Assembly: GCF_030733205.1 (NCBI RefSeq)
Contig: NZ_JASHJL010000008.1
Location: 124,001 to 188,000, forward strand
Length of the DNA stretch: 64,000 nucleotides
Reading direction: 5' to 3'
Source: Mameliella sp. MMSF_3455
Lineage (GTDB): Bacteria > Pseudomonadota > Alphaproteobacteria > Rhodobacterales > Rhodobacteraceae
The notes under the pieces were generated by a model, which was given only the letters and a program-made list of their open reading frames with translations, searched no databases and had not been told where the DNA came from. The position numbers were made by a program, and so were the translations under genes. Of the stretch, positions 51,756-60,621 are shown one piece after another (position 1 is the stretch's first letter; every line of letters starts with the position of its first letter).

Positions 51756-52647
51756 GCGGCTGCGCGGGCTGGAATGGCCGACGCTGGCGCTCTTGGCCGC
51801 GTGCTATGCGCTTTGGGCGCTGGGGACGACATGGGCGGCGGCGGTCTGGCTGCCGCTGGGCATGGTCCTGGTGACGCTGGGCGCGGCGCTGCATTCCTCC
51901 CTGACGCATGAGATGCTGCACGGGCATCCCTTCCGGTCGCGCTTCTGGAACGGGGCGCTGGTCTTTCCGGCGCTGTCGCTGGTGGTGCCTTACCTGCGGT
52001 TCAAGGACACCCACCTGGCGCATCACCGCGACTCGATCCTGACCGATCCCTATGACGACCCCGAGAGCAATTTCCTGGATCCCAAGTCCTGGCAGCGTCT
52101 GCCGCGCATGGCGCGGATGGTGATGCAGGTGAACAACACGCTTGCGGGGCGGATGCTGCTGGGGCCGTTGCTGGGGACGTTTGCCTTTGTTCTGTCGGAC
52201 CTGCGCGCCGTGCTGCGGGGGGATCGGCGGGTCTTGCTGGGCTGGGCACTGCATGTGCCGGCGGTGGCCGTTGTGGCCTGGTGGATGGTGGCACTGGGGC
52301 AGATGCCGGCCTGGGCCTTCCTGCTCAGCACCTACGCGGCGCTGTCGATCCTGAAGATCCGCACCTTCCTGGAGCACCGCGCCCATGAGGACGCGCGCGG
52401 GCGCACCGTCATCATCGAGGATCGCGGGCCGCTGGCGCTGATCTTTCTCAACAACAACCTGCACGTTGTGCACCACATGCACGCGATGGTGCCCTGGTAT
52501 CGGCTGCCGGTGATGTACCGCCGGAACCCGGAACGCTACCTGTCGCGCAACGGCGGCTATCGCTATGGCTCATACGCCGAGGTGTTCCGGCGCTACTTCC
52601 TGCGCGCCAAGGACCCGGTGCCGCATCCGCTTTGGCCGCGGGGCTGA
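51748..52647 (+). CDS. Fatty acid desaturase/hydroxylase family membrane enzyme
   Basis: A 299-residue di-iron membrane enzyme with the three histidine clusters of the desaturase superfamily: THEMLHGHP at about residue 60, DTHLAHHRDS at about residue 90, and LHVVHHMHAMVPWY near residue 240. Hydrophobic helices flank them. It introduces a double bond or hydroxyl into a lipid or carotenoid; the first box (HxxxHGH) and overall form suggest the beta-carotene hydroxylase/FA desaturase type. Coupled to DUF2061 by overlap. The ATG at 51748 gives a normal N-terminus. Confidence 0.88.
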   Translation: MSERLRGLEWPTLALLAACYALWALGTTWAAAVWLPLGMVLVTLGAALHSSLTHEMLHGHPFRSRFWNGALVFPALSLVVPYLRFKDTHLAHHRDSILTDPYDDPESNFLDPKSWQRLPRMARMVMQVNNTLAGRMLLGPLLGTFAFVLSDLRAVLRGDRRVLLGWALHVPAVAVVAWWMVALGQMPAWAFLLSTYAALSILKIRTFLEHRAHEDARGRTVIIEDRGPLALIFLNNNLHVVHHMHAMVPWYRLPVMYRRNPERYLSRNGGYRYGSYAEVFRRYFLRAKDPVPHPLWPRG

Positions 52648-52704
52648 CGCTGGTCCGGGGCGCGTTGCGCTTGTGCCCGGCGGTTCGCTGCCGCTAATGG
52701 CGGC

Positions 52705-53604
52705 ATGGACCTCTGGATTATCGCCACCCTCTGCGCGGCCACCTTTCAGACCGCGCGTTTCATGCTGCACAAGCTGTTGGCCACGGGCGACATCAGCGCC
52801 ACGGGCAGCACCTTTGCGCGGTTTGCCTATGCCATGCCTGCGGGATTGGTGGTCCTGCTGCTGTACCTGGGCCTGACCGGGGCCGGCCTGCCCGTGCCCG
52901 GGCCCGCCTTCTGGCCCTGGGCAGTGGTCGGCGGGATGGGGCAGATCCTGGCCACGGTGCTGGTGGTGCTGGCCTTCCGCGAGCGCAACTTTGCCGTGGG
53001 CATCACCTTCAAGAAGACCGAGGTCATCCAGACTGCGCTGATGGGGCTCGTCCTCTTGGGCGAGGCGATCTCTCCGCTGGGCTGGCTGGCAATCGGGATC
53101 GGGCTGGTGGGCGTGCTGATGCTGTCAAGGACGCCGGATGCGGCGGGGCTTTGGCGCGGCTTGCGCAGCCGGGCGGTGCTGTTGGGGGTCGGGTCGGGGT
53201 TCTTCTTTGCCGTGGCGGGCGTGGGCTATCGTGCCACGACGCTGGAGGTGCCCAGCGATGACCCGGTCCTGCGCGCGGCCCTGTCGCTGGTCTGCGTGAC
53301 GGCGCTGCAGACGCTGGGTATGGCGGTCTGGCTGCGCTGGCGCGAACCGGGGCAGTTGCGCGCGGTCTGGGCGGCGCGGCGCCGGGCGGTCTGGCTGGGG
53401 CTGAGCTCGATGGCCGGCACGATGGGCTGGTTCACGGCCTTCACCCTGCAAAAGGCGGCCTATGTCTACGCGCTGGGGCAGGTGGAGCTGATCCTGTCGC
53501 TGGCGGCCTCCGTTCTGTTCTTTCGCGAAACCGTCACGCGGCGGGAGGTGCTGGGGATCGCGGTGCTGACGGTGTCGATCCTGGTTCTGGTGCTGGGTCT
53601 GTGA
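52705..53604 (+). CDS. EamA family DMT transporter
   Basis: A 299-residue drug/metabolite transporter with about ten hydrophobic helices in two EamA repeats. Characteristic stretches are FRERNFAVGITFKKTEVIQTALMG after the first half and VYALGQVELILSLAASVLFF near the end. The substrate is unknown. It starts 57 bp after the desaturase stop. Its last 71 bp overlap the 3' end of the convergent DUF817 gene, an unusually long overlap. Confidence 0.88.
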   Translation: MDLWIIATLCAATFQTARFMLHKLLATGDISATGSTFARFAYAMPAGLVVLLLYLGLTGAGLPVPGPAFWPWAVVGGMGQILATVLVVLAFRERNFAVGITFKKTEVIQTALMGLVLLGEAISPLGWLAIGIGLVGVLMLSRTPDAAGLWRGLRSRAVLLGVGSGFFFAVAGVGYRATTLEVPSDDPVLRAALSLVCVTALQTLGMAVWLRWREPGQLRAVWAARRRAVWLGLSSMAGTMGWFTAFTLQKAAYVYALGQVELILSLAASVLFFRETVTRREVLGIAVLTVSILVLVLGL

Positions 53605-54430
53605 GCGGCGCAGGCAAGAGCGCGTCGCGCAGGACCAGTGTCACGGTGGCGAAGCTGACGTAGAGCAGCAGGTACCACGATCCCATCTTGGACAGGTGGA
53701 CCAGATCCAGCTTCGTCTGTCCCTTGTAGAGCCATGTGTTGGTGTTCGTGCCCACGTTCTCGGCGATCCAGAGAAAGATCGAGGTCAGGAAGGCCGCGAC
53801 CGGCAGCGGCATCCAGCGGCGGGTACGGTTTATCGTGAACCAGACGCGGGTGCGCGCGAAGAGCGCCACCGTGGCGGCCATCAGGACGTAACGCGCGTCG
53901 GGCAGGTAGTGGTGGGCGAAGAAGTTGACGTAGATCGCCACGGCCAGCGCCACACTCGTCCAGAACGGCGGGTAGGGGGCGAATTTCATGCCGAAGATGC
54001 GGATGACGCGGGCCATGTAGCTGCCCACTGCCGCGTACATGAAGCCGGAAAACAGCGGCACGCCGTAGAGTTTCAGCAGCGCCTCCTCGGGGTAGGCCCA
54101 GCTGCCGGCATTGACCTTGAACAGTTCCATCGCCGTGCCGGTCAGGTGGAACAGCAGGATCACCTTGGCCTCTGTCAGGGTTTCCAGTTTCAGGACCAGA
54201 AAGGAGACTTGCAGGGTGAGGGCGTAGAGAAAGAGCGCGTCGTAGCGGTGCAGCGCCCAGTCGTCCTGCCAGATCCGGTCGCTGACGAGCAGGCCGCCCA
54301 GCATCAGGAAGCCGAACAGGCAGGCCCAGCCCTGCTTGAGCAGGAACATCAGGAGATCGGCGAGGCCGGTGGGGAGATGCGCGCGGGTGAAATCGCCAAG
54401 CGCGCGTTCGAGGCGTCTGGTCGTGGTCAT
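53534..54430 (-). CDS. DUF817 family membrane protein (YoaT-like)
   Basis: A 298-residue integral membrane protein of DUF817. Conserved patches are LLKQGWACLFGFLMLGG, HLTGTAMELFKVNAGSWAYPE, LFSGFMYAAVGSYMARV and WIAENVGTNTNTWLYKGQ, spread over seven or eight helices. Its function is not known. The C-terminal 25 residues are Pro- and Ala-rich and are encoded in the part that overlaps the convergent EamA gene, so this tail may have been gained by read-through of an old stop. Confidence 0.87.
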   Translation of the reverse strand: MTTTRRLERALGDFTRAHLPTGLADLLMFLLKQGWACLFGFLMLGGLLVSDRIWQDDWALHRYDALFLYALTLQVSFLVLKLETLTEAKVILLFHLTGTAMELFKVNAGSWAYPEEALLKLYGVPLFSGFMYAAVGSYMARVIRIFGMKFAPYPPFWTSVALAVAIYVNFFAHHYLPDARYVLMAATVALFARTRVWFTINRTRRWMPLPVAAFLTSIFLWIAENVGTNTNTWLYKGQTKLDLVHLSKMGSWYLLLYVSFATVTLVLRDALLPAPLTDPAPEPGSTPSAPRSPAPPAA

Positions 54431-54583
54431 GGATCTGTCTTGGCGCGGCGCGGTGGCGGGCGCCAGTCAGGGATGCCTGACCTTTCGTTCCTTGGCGGGC
54501 GGGGGCAGGGAGTGCGGATCGGCCGATACCCGTCCATGCGAAGGGCGCCAAGAACGTCGCGGCGGAACCCAATGGATCGCTGG

Positions 54584-55339
54584 CTATGTCGCGACAGGTT
54601 TCGAGGCGCAGATCGCATATCGATGCTCCCAGCGGCGGAGCAACGACTTGCGCCAGCCCATCTGGCGCGCCTGTGCCCGGTGGATGCGCCCGAGCCCGGT
54701 ATCGATGTGCAGGTCGGTAAAGCCGGCTTGCGACAGCATCCGGGCGACGTCACCGGCCCGTGCCCCATGCGTGAAATGCACTTGCCGCAGGATGCGGTGG
54801 TGGCGCTCGGCGGCCCTGTGGTTGCCGGCCCTTCGTCCCCCCAGCAGTCGTGCGAGCCAGTTTTTCGTCACGAAGTCCCCGTCGATCACCAGAAGCTGCC
54901 CGCCCGGCGCAAGTACCCGATGCCATTCGGCGAAAGCCGCCGCGGGATCGACCAGGGTCCAGACCAGATGCCGCGTGACGATCACATCCATGCTGCCCGC
55001 GGGCAGCATGGTTCGTTCCGCATCCGCCTGCAGGAATGTCACATCGGGTAGTTTCGCCCGGGCGCGGTCCAGCATCGGTTCGGCCCAGTCCAGCCCGGTC
55101 ACGTCAAATCCCATCTTCTTGCAAAGCCGAGAGATTTCCCCTGTTCCCGAGGCAAGATCCAGCAAGCGGCGCCCGTGGCCGGTGCCCAGATGCTTGCGGA
55201 ACAGCTTGGCCCAGGCAGTCATTTCGGCGCCGTCGGCGATCTTGTGTCCGGGATCGTCGTCGAAGGTCGCGGCGCGGTCGGACCAGTAGTCCCGGATCTC
55301 GTCCCTTATGTCACGGTTCTTCAGGTGCGGGGTGGTCAT
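54584..55339 (-). CDS. Class I SAM-dependent methyltransferase, divergent from iron ABC genes
   Basis: A 251-residue methyltransferase of the UbiE/Methyltransf_11 type. Motif I is LLDLASGTGEISRLCKKMG, followed by VTGLDWAEPMLDRARAKL, the motif II-III stretch SMDVIVTRHLVWTLVDP and RVLAPGGQLLVIDGDF. The N-terminal IRDEIRDYWSDRAATFD is typical. The substrate is unknown. It shares a 123-bp upstream region with the iron-type ABC importer; the iron boxes there could also control this gene, so a role in making or altering an iron chelator is conceivable. Confidence 0.87.
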   Translation of the reverse strand: MTTPHLKNRDIRDEIRDYWSDRAATFDDDPGHKIADGAEMTAWAKLFRKHLGTGHGRRLLDLASGTGEISRLCKKMGFDVTGLDWAEPMLDRARAKLPDVTFLQADAERTMLPAGSMDVIVTRHLVWTLVDPAAAFAEWHRVLAPGGQLLVIDGDFVTKNWLARLLGGRRAGNHRAAERHHRILRQVHFTHGARAGDVARMLSQAGFTDLHIDTGLGRIHRAQARQMGWRKSLLRRWEHRYAICASKPVAT

Positions 55340-55379
55340 GGTGGTCCTCGTTCGTGCCCTGATGCTGGCTTCTTTTAGG

Positions 55380-55419
55380 TGACTAATTTTGTCAATTTAT
55401 AACTTGACTCATTTTGTCG
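55380..55419. promoter_or_regulatory. Two RirA-like iron boxes over a promoter
   Basis: TGACTAATTTTGTCA (55380-55394) is a perfect TGA-N9-TCA, the RirA iron-box form; TGACTCATTTTGTCG (55405-55419) is a one-mismatch copy starting 25 bp later. The second overlaps a likely -35 TTGACT (55404-55409), with a TATCCA at 55428-55433 after an 18-bp spacer, ahead of the ABC binding-protein gene. Repression under iron-replete conditions is expected. Confidence 0.65.
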
Positions 55420-55462
55420 GGAACCCCTATCCACGGCGCGAAATGGAACAGGGACCGCAAAC

Positions 55463-56593
55463 ATGACCTTTACCCGTCTGCTTGGCGCCACGGCGCTGGC
55501 CATCCTGCCGACACTGGTGCTGGCCGATCCGATCACCGTCACCGATATCACCGGGCGAGACGTCACGCTGGACGGCCCAGCCGACCGCGTCATCCTTGGC
55601 GAGGGGCGGCAGATCTTCTTTGCCGCCGTGCTGGATGGCGAAGATCCCTTCCAGCGCGTGGTCGGCTGGCGCGATGACCTGCTGCAGGCAGCCCCCGAAA
55701 GCTATGCGCTCTACGCAGAGAAGTTCCCGCAACTGGACGAGATCCCGACCTTCGGCGGCTTCAAGGATGGCACGTTCGACATCGAACAGGCGGTCGCCCT
55801 GGACCCCGACGTGTTGATCCTGAACCTCGAGGCCAAGGCGGCCACGGATGAGGCGGATTACGAGGAAAAGCTGGCCAAGGTCGGCATCCCGATCGTCTAC
55901 GTGGACTTCCGTGAAAAGCCGTTCGAACACACCGCCAAGTCCATGCAGATCATCGGGCAACTGTTCGGCAAGGCAGACCGCGCGGCAGAGTTCAACGCCT
56001 TCTACGAGGAACAGCTTGCCCGCGTGACCGATGTGATCGACGCGACCACGGACCTCGATCGCCCGCTGGTCTTTGTCGAACGCGCCGGCGGCTATTCCGA
56101 AGACTGCTGCATGTCTTTCGGCAATGGCAACTTCGGCACCTTCGTCGAGCTGGCCGGGGGCGAGAACATGGCCAAGCCGTTCATTCCCGGCACCTTCGGC
56201 ACGATCAACGCCGAACAGCTGATCGCCTCGGACCCCGACCAGATCGTGGTGACGGGCGGCAACTGGGACGCCTATGTGCCCGGCGGCGACTGGATCGGCG
56301 TCGGACCGGGATCGGATGAGGCAGAGGCCCGGGCCAAGCTGGCCGCCCTGATGGAGCGCCCCGGTTTTACCGGCGTGAAAGCTGTGGAGAACGGGCAGGT
56401 CCACGCGATCTGGCACCAGTTCTACAACAATCCCTACAGTTTCATCGCCGTGCAGCGGCTGGCCACCTGGATGCACCCCGACCTGTTCCCCGATCTCGAC
56501 CCGGAGGCGACGCTGGTCGAACTGCATGACCGATTCCTGCCGGTGGACTACCACCCCGGCTACTGGGTCTCGCTGGACGCGGCCACGAACTGA
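55463..56593 (+). CDS. ABC transporter substrate-binding protein, iron-chelate/cobalamin class
   Basis: A 376-residue periplasmic binding protein of the class III (FepB/BtuF) fold. The signal peptide is TFTRLLGATALAILPTLVLA. The mature protein begins with ITVTDITGRDVTLDGPADRV, the usual N-terminal strand, and has AVALDPDVLILNLEA and NAEQLIASDPDQIVVTGG later. The stretch GGYSEDCCMSFGNGN has an uncommon Cys-Cys pair. It feeds the FecCD-type permease encoded 47 bp downstream. The iron boxes upstream argue for an iron chelate or heme-type ligand over cobalamin. Confidence 0.9.
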   Translation: MTFTRLLGATALAILPTLVLADPITVTDITGRDVTLDGPADRVILGEGRQIFFAAVLDGEDPFQRVVGWRDDLLQAAPESYALYAEKFPQLDEIPTFGGFKDGTFDIEQAVALDPDVLILNLEAKAATDEADYEEKLAKVGIPIVYVDFREKPFEHTAKSMQIIGQLFGKADRAAEFNAFYEEQLARVTDVIDATTDLDRPLVFVERAGGYSEDCCMSFGNGNFGTFVELAGGENMAKPFIPGTFGTINAEQLIASDPDQIVVTGGNWDAYVPGGDWIGVGPGSDEAEARAKLAALMERPGFTGVKAVENGQVHAIWHQFYNNPYSFIAVQRLATWMHPDLFPDLDPEATLVELHDRFLPVDYHPGYWVSLDAATN

Positions 56594-56640
56594 TCTGACG
56601 GGGCGGTCATGGTGCCGCCCCCCTTTGCCCCGGAGGCCTC

Positions 56641-57702
56641 ATGGCTGCGCTGACTTCGAATACCCCCACCTATGCCTCCGCCTATCGCGGCCTTGTCGCG
56701 CGGCGGATCGCGATCCTGTTGGGGTTGGCCCTGCTGCTGGTGCTGTCGGTGGCGGTCGACGTGTCGCTGGGGCCGGCGCGCTATCCGCTGGGGGAGGTGC
56801 TGCAGACGATCTATTCGCCGGCGACAGCCGATCTGCAGATACGGGTGGTGATCTGGGACATTCGCATGCCGATGGCGCTGCTGGCGGTCACCGTCGGGGC
56901 CAGCCTCTCGCTGGCGGGCGCGCAGATGCAGACGATCCTTGCCAACCCGCTGGCAAGCCCCTTCACGTTGGGCCTGTCCGCCGCCGCAAGTTTTGGCGCG
57001 GCGCTGGCGATGGTGTTCGGGGTGGCGCTTTTCCCGGCGGCCATCGCGCTGATGGTGCCGATCAACGCTTTTGCCATGGCGATGGCGGCGTCGCTGCTGA
57101 TTTTCGGCCTCAGCACGCTGCGCGGCGTGACGGTGGAAACCATCGTTCTGCTGGGCATCGCCCTGGTGTTCAGCTTCAACGCCGCGCTGGCCCTGCTGCA
57201 ATACTTTGCCTCTGAACAGGCGCTGTCGGCGGTGGTCTTCTGGACCATGGGCAGCCTGACCAAGGCGACATGGGCCAAGGTCGCGGTCACCGCCGTGATC
57301 CTGTTGGTCTGCACGCCGCTGTTTGCCAGCCGCGCCTGGGCGCTGACCGCGATCCGACTGGGAGAGACCCGCGCCGCCGCGATGGGCGTGCCGGTGAAAC
57401 GGCTGAGGCTCGAGGCGCTGTTCCTAGTCTCGCTGCTGGCCGCGGTGCCGGTCAGCTTTGTCGGTACGATCGGATTCATCGGCATCGTCGGCCCGCATGT
57501 CGCGAGGCTGCTGCTGGGCGAGGATCAGCGGTTCTTTCTGCCCGGAGCGATGTTGTCGGGGGCGGTGATCCTGTCCGCGACCTCGGTCCTGTCCAAGGCC
57601 ATTTTGCCCGGCGCGGTCCTGCCCATCGGCATCATCACCGCCCTTGTCGGCGTGCCGTTCTTTGCCGCGCTGATCCTGACGAAAGGACGCAAATCATGGT
57701 AA
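56641..57702 (+). CDS. FecCD family ABC transporter permease
   Basis: A 353-residue inner-membrane permease with about ten helices, of the BtuC/FecCD type. Recognisable are IRMPMALLAVTVGASLSLAG, MQTILANPLASPFTLGLSAAA, VVFWTMGSLTKATW and the coupling-helix region FVGTIGFIGIVGPHVARLL. It forms a homodimer with the ATPase encoded next, whose start overlaps this gene's end by 7 bp. It belongs to the iron-regulated operon that begins with the binding-protein gene. Confidence 0.92.
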   Translation: MAALTSNTPTYASAYRGLVARRIAILLGLALLLVLSVAVDVSLGPARYPLGEVLQTIYSPATADLQIRVVIWDIRMPMALLAVTVGASLSLAGAQMQTILANPLASPFTLGLSAAASFGAALAMVFGVALFPAAIALMVPINAFAMAMAASLLIFGLSTLRGVTVETIVLLGIALVFSFNAALALLQYFASEQALSAVVFWTMGSLTKATWAKVAVTAVILLVCTPLFASRAWALTAIRLGETRAAAMGVPVKRLRLEALFLVSLLAAVPVSFVGTIGFIGIVGPHVARLLLGEDQRFFLPGAMLSGAVILSATSVLSKAILPGAVLPIGIITALVGVPFFAALILTKGRKSW

Positions 57703-58472
57703 GCCTCGCGCTCGACCAGGTCGGCGCGCGCTATGGCCGCCACCAGATCCTGACCGGCGCCACGACGCCCCGGATCGAGGGCGGTAGCCTGACCGCCCTT
57801 GTCGGCGCCAACGCGGCGGGGAAATCGACCCTGTTCCGACGCATCGCCGGGCAGCTTCGCGGCAGCGGCGCCGTCCGCCTGACCGGCGCAGAGCAGAGCG
57901 ACCTGCGCTACATGCCGCAGGACACCGCCATGAACGCTGCGCTGACCGTCTACGAATCCGTCATCCTCGCACTGAAACAGGATGGCGGGGGCTGGCGCCT
58001 GTCCTCAGCCGAACTTGCCGCCGTCGACGACGTGCTGCACCGCTTTGGTGTCGCGCATCTGGCGGACCGGCAATTGCCGGACCTGTCCGGTGGCCAGCGG
58101 CAGGCGGTCAGCATTGCCCAGACCCTGGTGACGCGGCCCAAGGTGGTGCTGATGGACGAGCCGACCTCGGCCCTGGATCTGTATCGCCAGTACGAGGTTC
58201 TCGAGGCGCTGCGTCGCTATGCGCAAGCGACGGGCGCGGTGGTGATCCTCGCCCTGCACGACCTCAACCAGGTGATGCGCGCCTGCACGACGGTGATGGC
58301 GCTGGCGGGCGGCCGCATCCTGGACACCGGCCCGACCTTGCAGGTGCTGACACCGGAACTGATCGCAAGGCTGTACGGCATTGACAGCCGCGTCGAGCGG
58401 TGTTCGCGCGGCTGCCCTATGATGATCGTGGACGGGCCCGCACACACCGCCACGCGGGAGGCAATCGCGTAA
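57696..58472 (+). CDS. ABC transporter ATP-binding protein, iron-chelate class
   Basis: A 258-residue ABC ATPase that energises the FecCD permease. Walker A is G37-ANAAGK-S44-T45, the Q-loop lies in RYMPQDT, the signature is LPDLSGGQRQAVSIAQ, Walker B reads KVVLMDEPTSALD, and the switch histidine is in VILALHDLNQVMR. The ATG at 57696 overlaps the permease gene and follows GAAAGGACG. Third and last gene of the importer operon; 204 bp of non-coding DNA without clear features follow before the convergent DUF4242 gene. Confidence 0.93.
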   Translation: MVSLALDQVGARYGRHQILTGATTPRIEGGSLTALVGANAAGKSTLFRRIAGQLRGSGAVRLTGAEQSDLRYMPQDTAMNAALTVYESVILALKQDGGGWRLSSAELAAVDDVLHRFGVAHLADRQLPDLSGGQRQAVSIAQTLVTRPKVVLMDEPTSALDLYRQYEVLEALRRYAQATGAVVILALHDLNQVMRACTTVMALAGGRILDTGPTLQVLTPELIARLYGIDSRVERCSRGCPMMIVDGPAHTATREAIA

Positions 58473-58676
58473 GGGTCGCGACCGTGCGGCCTGCCCGGCG
58501 GGATTTGCCCTGCCAGCCCATGCCTTCTTTGGTCGCATGCACGAGGCCGGTGAAGCCGCGACAAAAGCCGGTCGCGCTGCAGCAGCGGGTTCGCTCTGAC
58601 GGTCGAGCACATCGGGAGCGGCCCGGACCTGCCCTTGGTCGAAGCGATTGCCCCGGCACCTGCCGGGGAAATCCTG

Positions 58677-58973
58677 TCATACATAGGTCACCGGCTCGGG
58701 ATCGTCCCGCTTGACGGCAGTGCCGCGGGCAAGCCGGATGTCCTCGCTGGGCGCGCCGATGCGCTCTCCGTGTTCGCGGATGGCCTCGCGGTCGCTGGCC
58801 TCGTAGATGCAGACCGACCCGATGCGGCCGTCCTCCTCGGTCACGGCATAGCTGCGGATCCAGCGCAGCCGAGCCTTCATGGCCTCGCCGACCCGCAACG
58901 ATTTCTCGTTGGTCGCCGCGAGTTCGTCCTCGTTCGACCAGATGCCGTGACGGCGGATGATGTAGAGATCCAT
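58677..58973 (-). CDS. DUF4242 family small protein
   Basis: A 98-residue protein matching DUF4242, small ferredoxin-like-fold proteins sometimes called nickel-binding. The pattern is LYIIRRHGIWSNEDELAATN, then WIRSYAVTEEDGRIGSVCIY, then EASDREAIREHGERIG. Catalytic role unknown. It is divergent from the GlxA-type regulator across 149 bp, which may control it. Confidence 0.82.
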   Translation of the reverse strand: MDLYIIRRHGIWSNEDELAATNEKSLRVGEAMKARLRWIRSYAVTEEDGRIGSVCIYEASDREAIREHGERIGAPSEDIRLARGTAVKRDDPEPVTYV

Positions 58974-59122
58974 CTTTGCCTCCTCTCTATCTGTTCACGA
59001 CCAGAGAATGGGCCCGCTGCGGGCGAAATGGCACCGGGCGATGCGGACGGAAAGCGGCGGTTATCGTGCCAAACACGCGTGCGGCGCGTGAAATCCGCGG
59101 GCGAAAATGCCAGTATCGGGGG

Positions 59123-60124
59123 ATGACGGAGAAGAGCGACAAGCTGGACGTCGCGGTCGTTCTCGTCAACGACGGATACGCGTCGACGGCCGTCGGCCCG
59201 ATCGAGGTCTTCTCGGCCGCGGGAACCATGTGGAACGAGATGTGTGGCGATGACCCCGAACCGCGATTCAGGGTCACGACGGCGTCGATCGACGGGGCGC
59301 CGGTGCGCAGCGCCTATGGGCTGAACATCGCGCCCGATTGTGCACTTCCGGAACTGGGATCGCTCGACCTGGTGATGGTCTCGGCCTCGGGGCCGGTGCC
59401 GGACGACTGGATGGCGCGCCACGCCGCGATCCCGTCCTGGCTGGCCGAGCGGTATCGGACCGGCACGCGGATCGCCGGGGTCTGTTCCGGCGTTGCTTTC
59501 CTGGCCGAGGCGGGACTGCTTGCCGGTCGCACGGCCACGACACATTGGGGCGTCGCCGAGGGTTTCATGCAGCGATACCCCGATGTCGACTGGCAGACCG
59601 ACCTGCTCATCACCGAGGATGCGGGCCTCTATTGCAGCGGCGGTGTCAACGCGGCCAGCGACCTCAGCCTGCATCTTGTCGAGCGTCTCTGCGGGCGCGA
59701 CGTGGCGATCGAGTGCTCCAAGGCGCTGCTCCTCGACATGCCGCGGCCCAGCCAGTCCGGCTATGCCTTGCTGCCGCTGGCGCGGCCGCACGGCGACGAC
59801 AAGATCAGGGAGGCCGAGCATCATCTGACGGCGCATTTCACCCGCGAGGTTCCCGTCGAGGAACTTGCCGAGGTTGCGGGTATGAGCCGGCGCAACCTCA
59901 TGCGCAGGTTCAAGCAGGCGACGGGCCACATGCCGGGGGTCTATCAGCAGATGCTGCGTGTCTCGGCGGCGCGAAAGATGCTCGAGGACGGCGCGCCGTC
60001 GATCGAGCAGGTCGGGCTGTCGGTGGGATACGAGGATGTTGCCTTTTTCCGCCGCGTCTTCAAACGCCACTGTGGCGCCACGCCATCCGCCTATCGCGAC
60101 CGGTTCCGCCCGGGCAGGGGGTAG
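59123..60124 (+). CDS. GlxA family transcriptional regulator (DJ-1/PfpI plus AraC)
   Basis: A 333-residue regulator with two parts. Residues of about 8-190 form a DJ-1/PfpI-like amidotransferase-fold sensor (VAVVLVNDGYASTAVGPIEVF, and nucleophile-elbow-like RIAGVCSGVAFLAEAG). Residues of about 225-325 contain the paired AraC helix-turn-helices (VEELAEVAGMSRRNLMRRFK, then IEQVGLSVGYEDVAFFRRVF). Members commonly activate nearby catabolic genes in answer to a nitrogen compound. Neighbours are the divergent DUF4242 gene and the convergent cupin gene; the true target is unknown. The ATG at 59123 is chosen from the domain start. Confidence 0.9.
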   Translation: MTEKSDKLDVAVVLVNDGYASTAVGPIEVFSAAGTMWNEMCGDDPEPRFRVTTASIDGAPVRSAYGLNIAPDCALPELGSLDLVMVSASGPVPDDWMARHAAIPSWLAERYRTGTRIAGVCSGVAFLAEAGLLAGRTATTHWGVAEGFMQRYPDVDWQTDLLITEDAGLYCSGGVNAASDLSLHLVERLCGRDVAIECSKALLLDMPRPSQSGYALLPLARPHGDDKIREAEHHLTAHFTREVPVEELAEVAGMSRRNLMRRFKQATGHMPGVYQQMLRVSAARKMLEDGAPSIEQVGLSVGYEDVAFFRRVFKRHCGATPSAYRDRFRPGRG

Positions 60125-60148
60125 GCCCGGCACCCTTGCGCATGGGAA

Positions 60149-60175
60149 GGGCCCCTCGCGAAGAGGAGCCCATTT
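60149..60175. terminator. Hairpin between convergent GlxA and cupin genes
   Basis: A stem-loop formed by GGGC-C-CCTC and GAGG-A-GCCC (one mismatch) around a GCGAA loop, followed by ATTT, lies between the 3' ends of the convergent genes. It could stop transcription from the GlxA side; on the other strand the T-run is shorter. Confidence 0.5.
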
Positions 60176-60210
60176 GCGGCAAGGTTCAGGATTGCCAAGG
60201 GCGGGCGCTG

Positions 60211-60576
60211 TCAGGGATGGGCGCCCGGTGCTTCGAACAGGATCATCTCGACGCGCTCGTTGCCCGCGACCCAGGCGTCGTGACCGGGTGGGATCTCGAA
60301 GAAATCGCCTTTCGTGATCGGCGTTTCCTGTCCGCTTTCGACCATCCGGACGACAAGACGGCCGGACAGGCAGTAGCCGGTGTGGTGCATCGGGCAGGTA
60401 TCGGGATGGCCGAGGAGCGGCTTTTCGTCCGCCTCCCAGGTCCAGCCGGGTTCGAACACGGCGTGCATGCCGGTCGATCCCTGTCCTGTCTTCACGATGT
60501 CGATGCCGCCACGGTCCTTCATGTCGAGCCGCTCGTCGGGGCGCTCGAAGCGGTGGGTTTCGATGGCGTTAGTCAT
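60211..60576 (-). CDS. Cupin domain protein
   Basis: A 121-residue single-domain cupin. The metal-binding motifs are HPDTCPMHHTGYCLSGRLVV (motif 1, with His residues and the Tyr-Cys) and TKGDFFEIPPGHDAWVAG (motif 2, with a late histidine). It could be a small metal-dependent dioxygenase/isomerase or a binding protein. It is the last gene of a three-gene minus-strand operon with a truncated globin and a tautomerase. The gap to the globin gene is 45 bp. Confidence 0.85.
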   Translation of the reverse strand: MTNAIETHRFERPDERLDMKDRGGIDIVKTGQGSTGMHAVFEPGWTWEADEKPLLGHPDTCPMHHTGYCLSGRLVVRMVESGQETPITKGDFFEIPPGHDAWVAGNERVEMILFEAPGAHP

Positions 60577-60621
60577 GTCTTTCCTGCCTTTCGGAGGGCC
60601 GGTCGCGACGGACCGGCCTCG

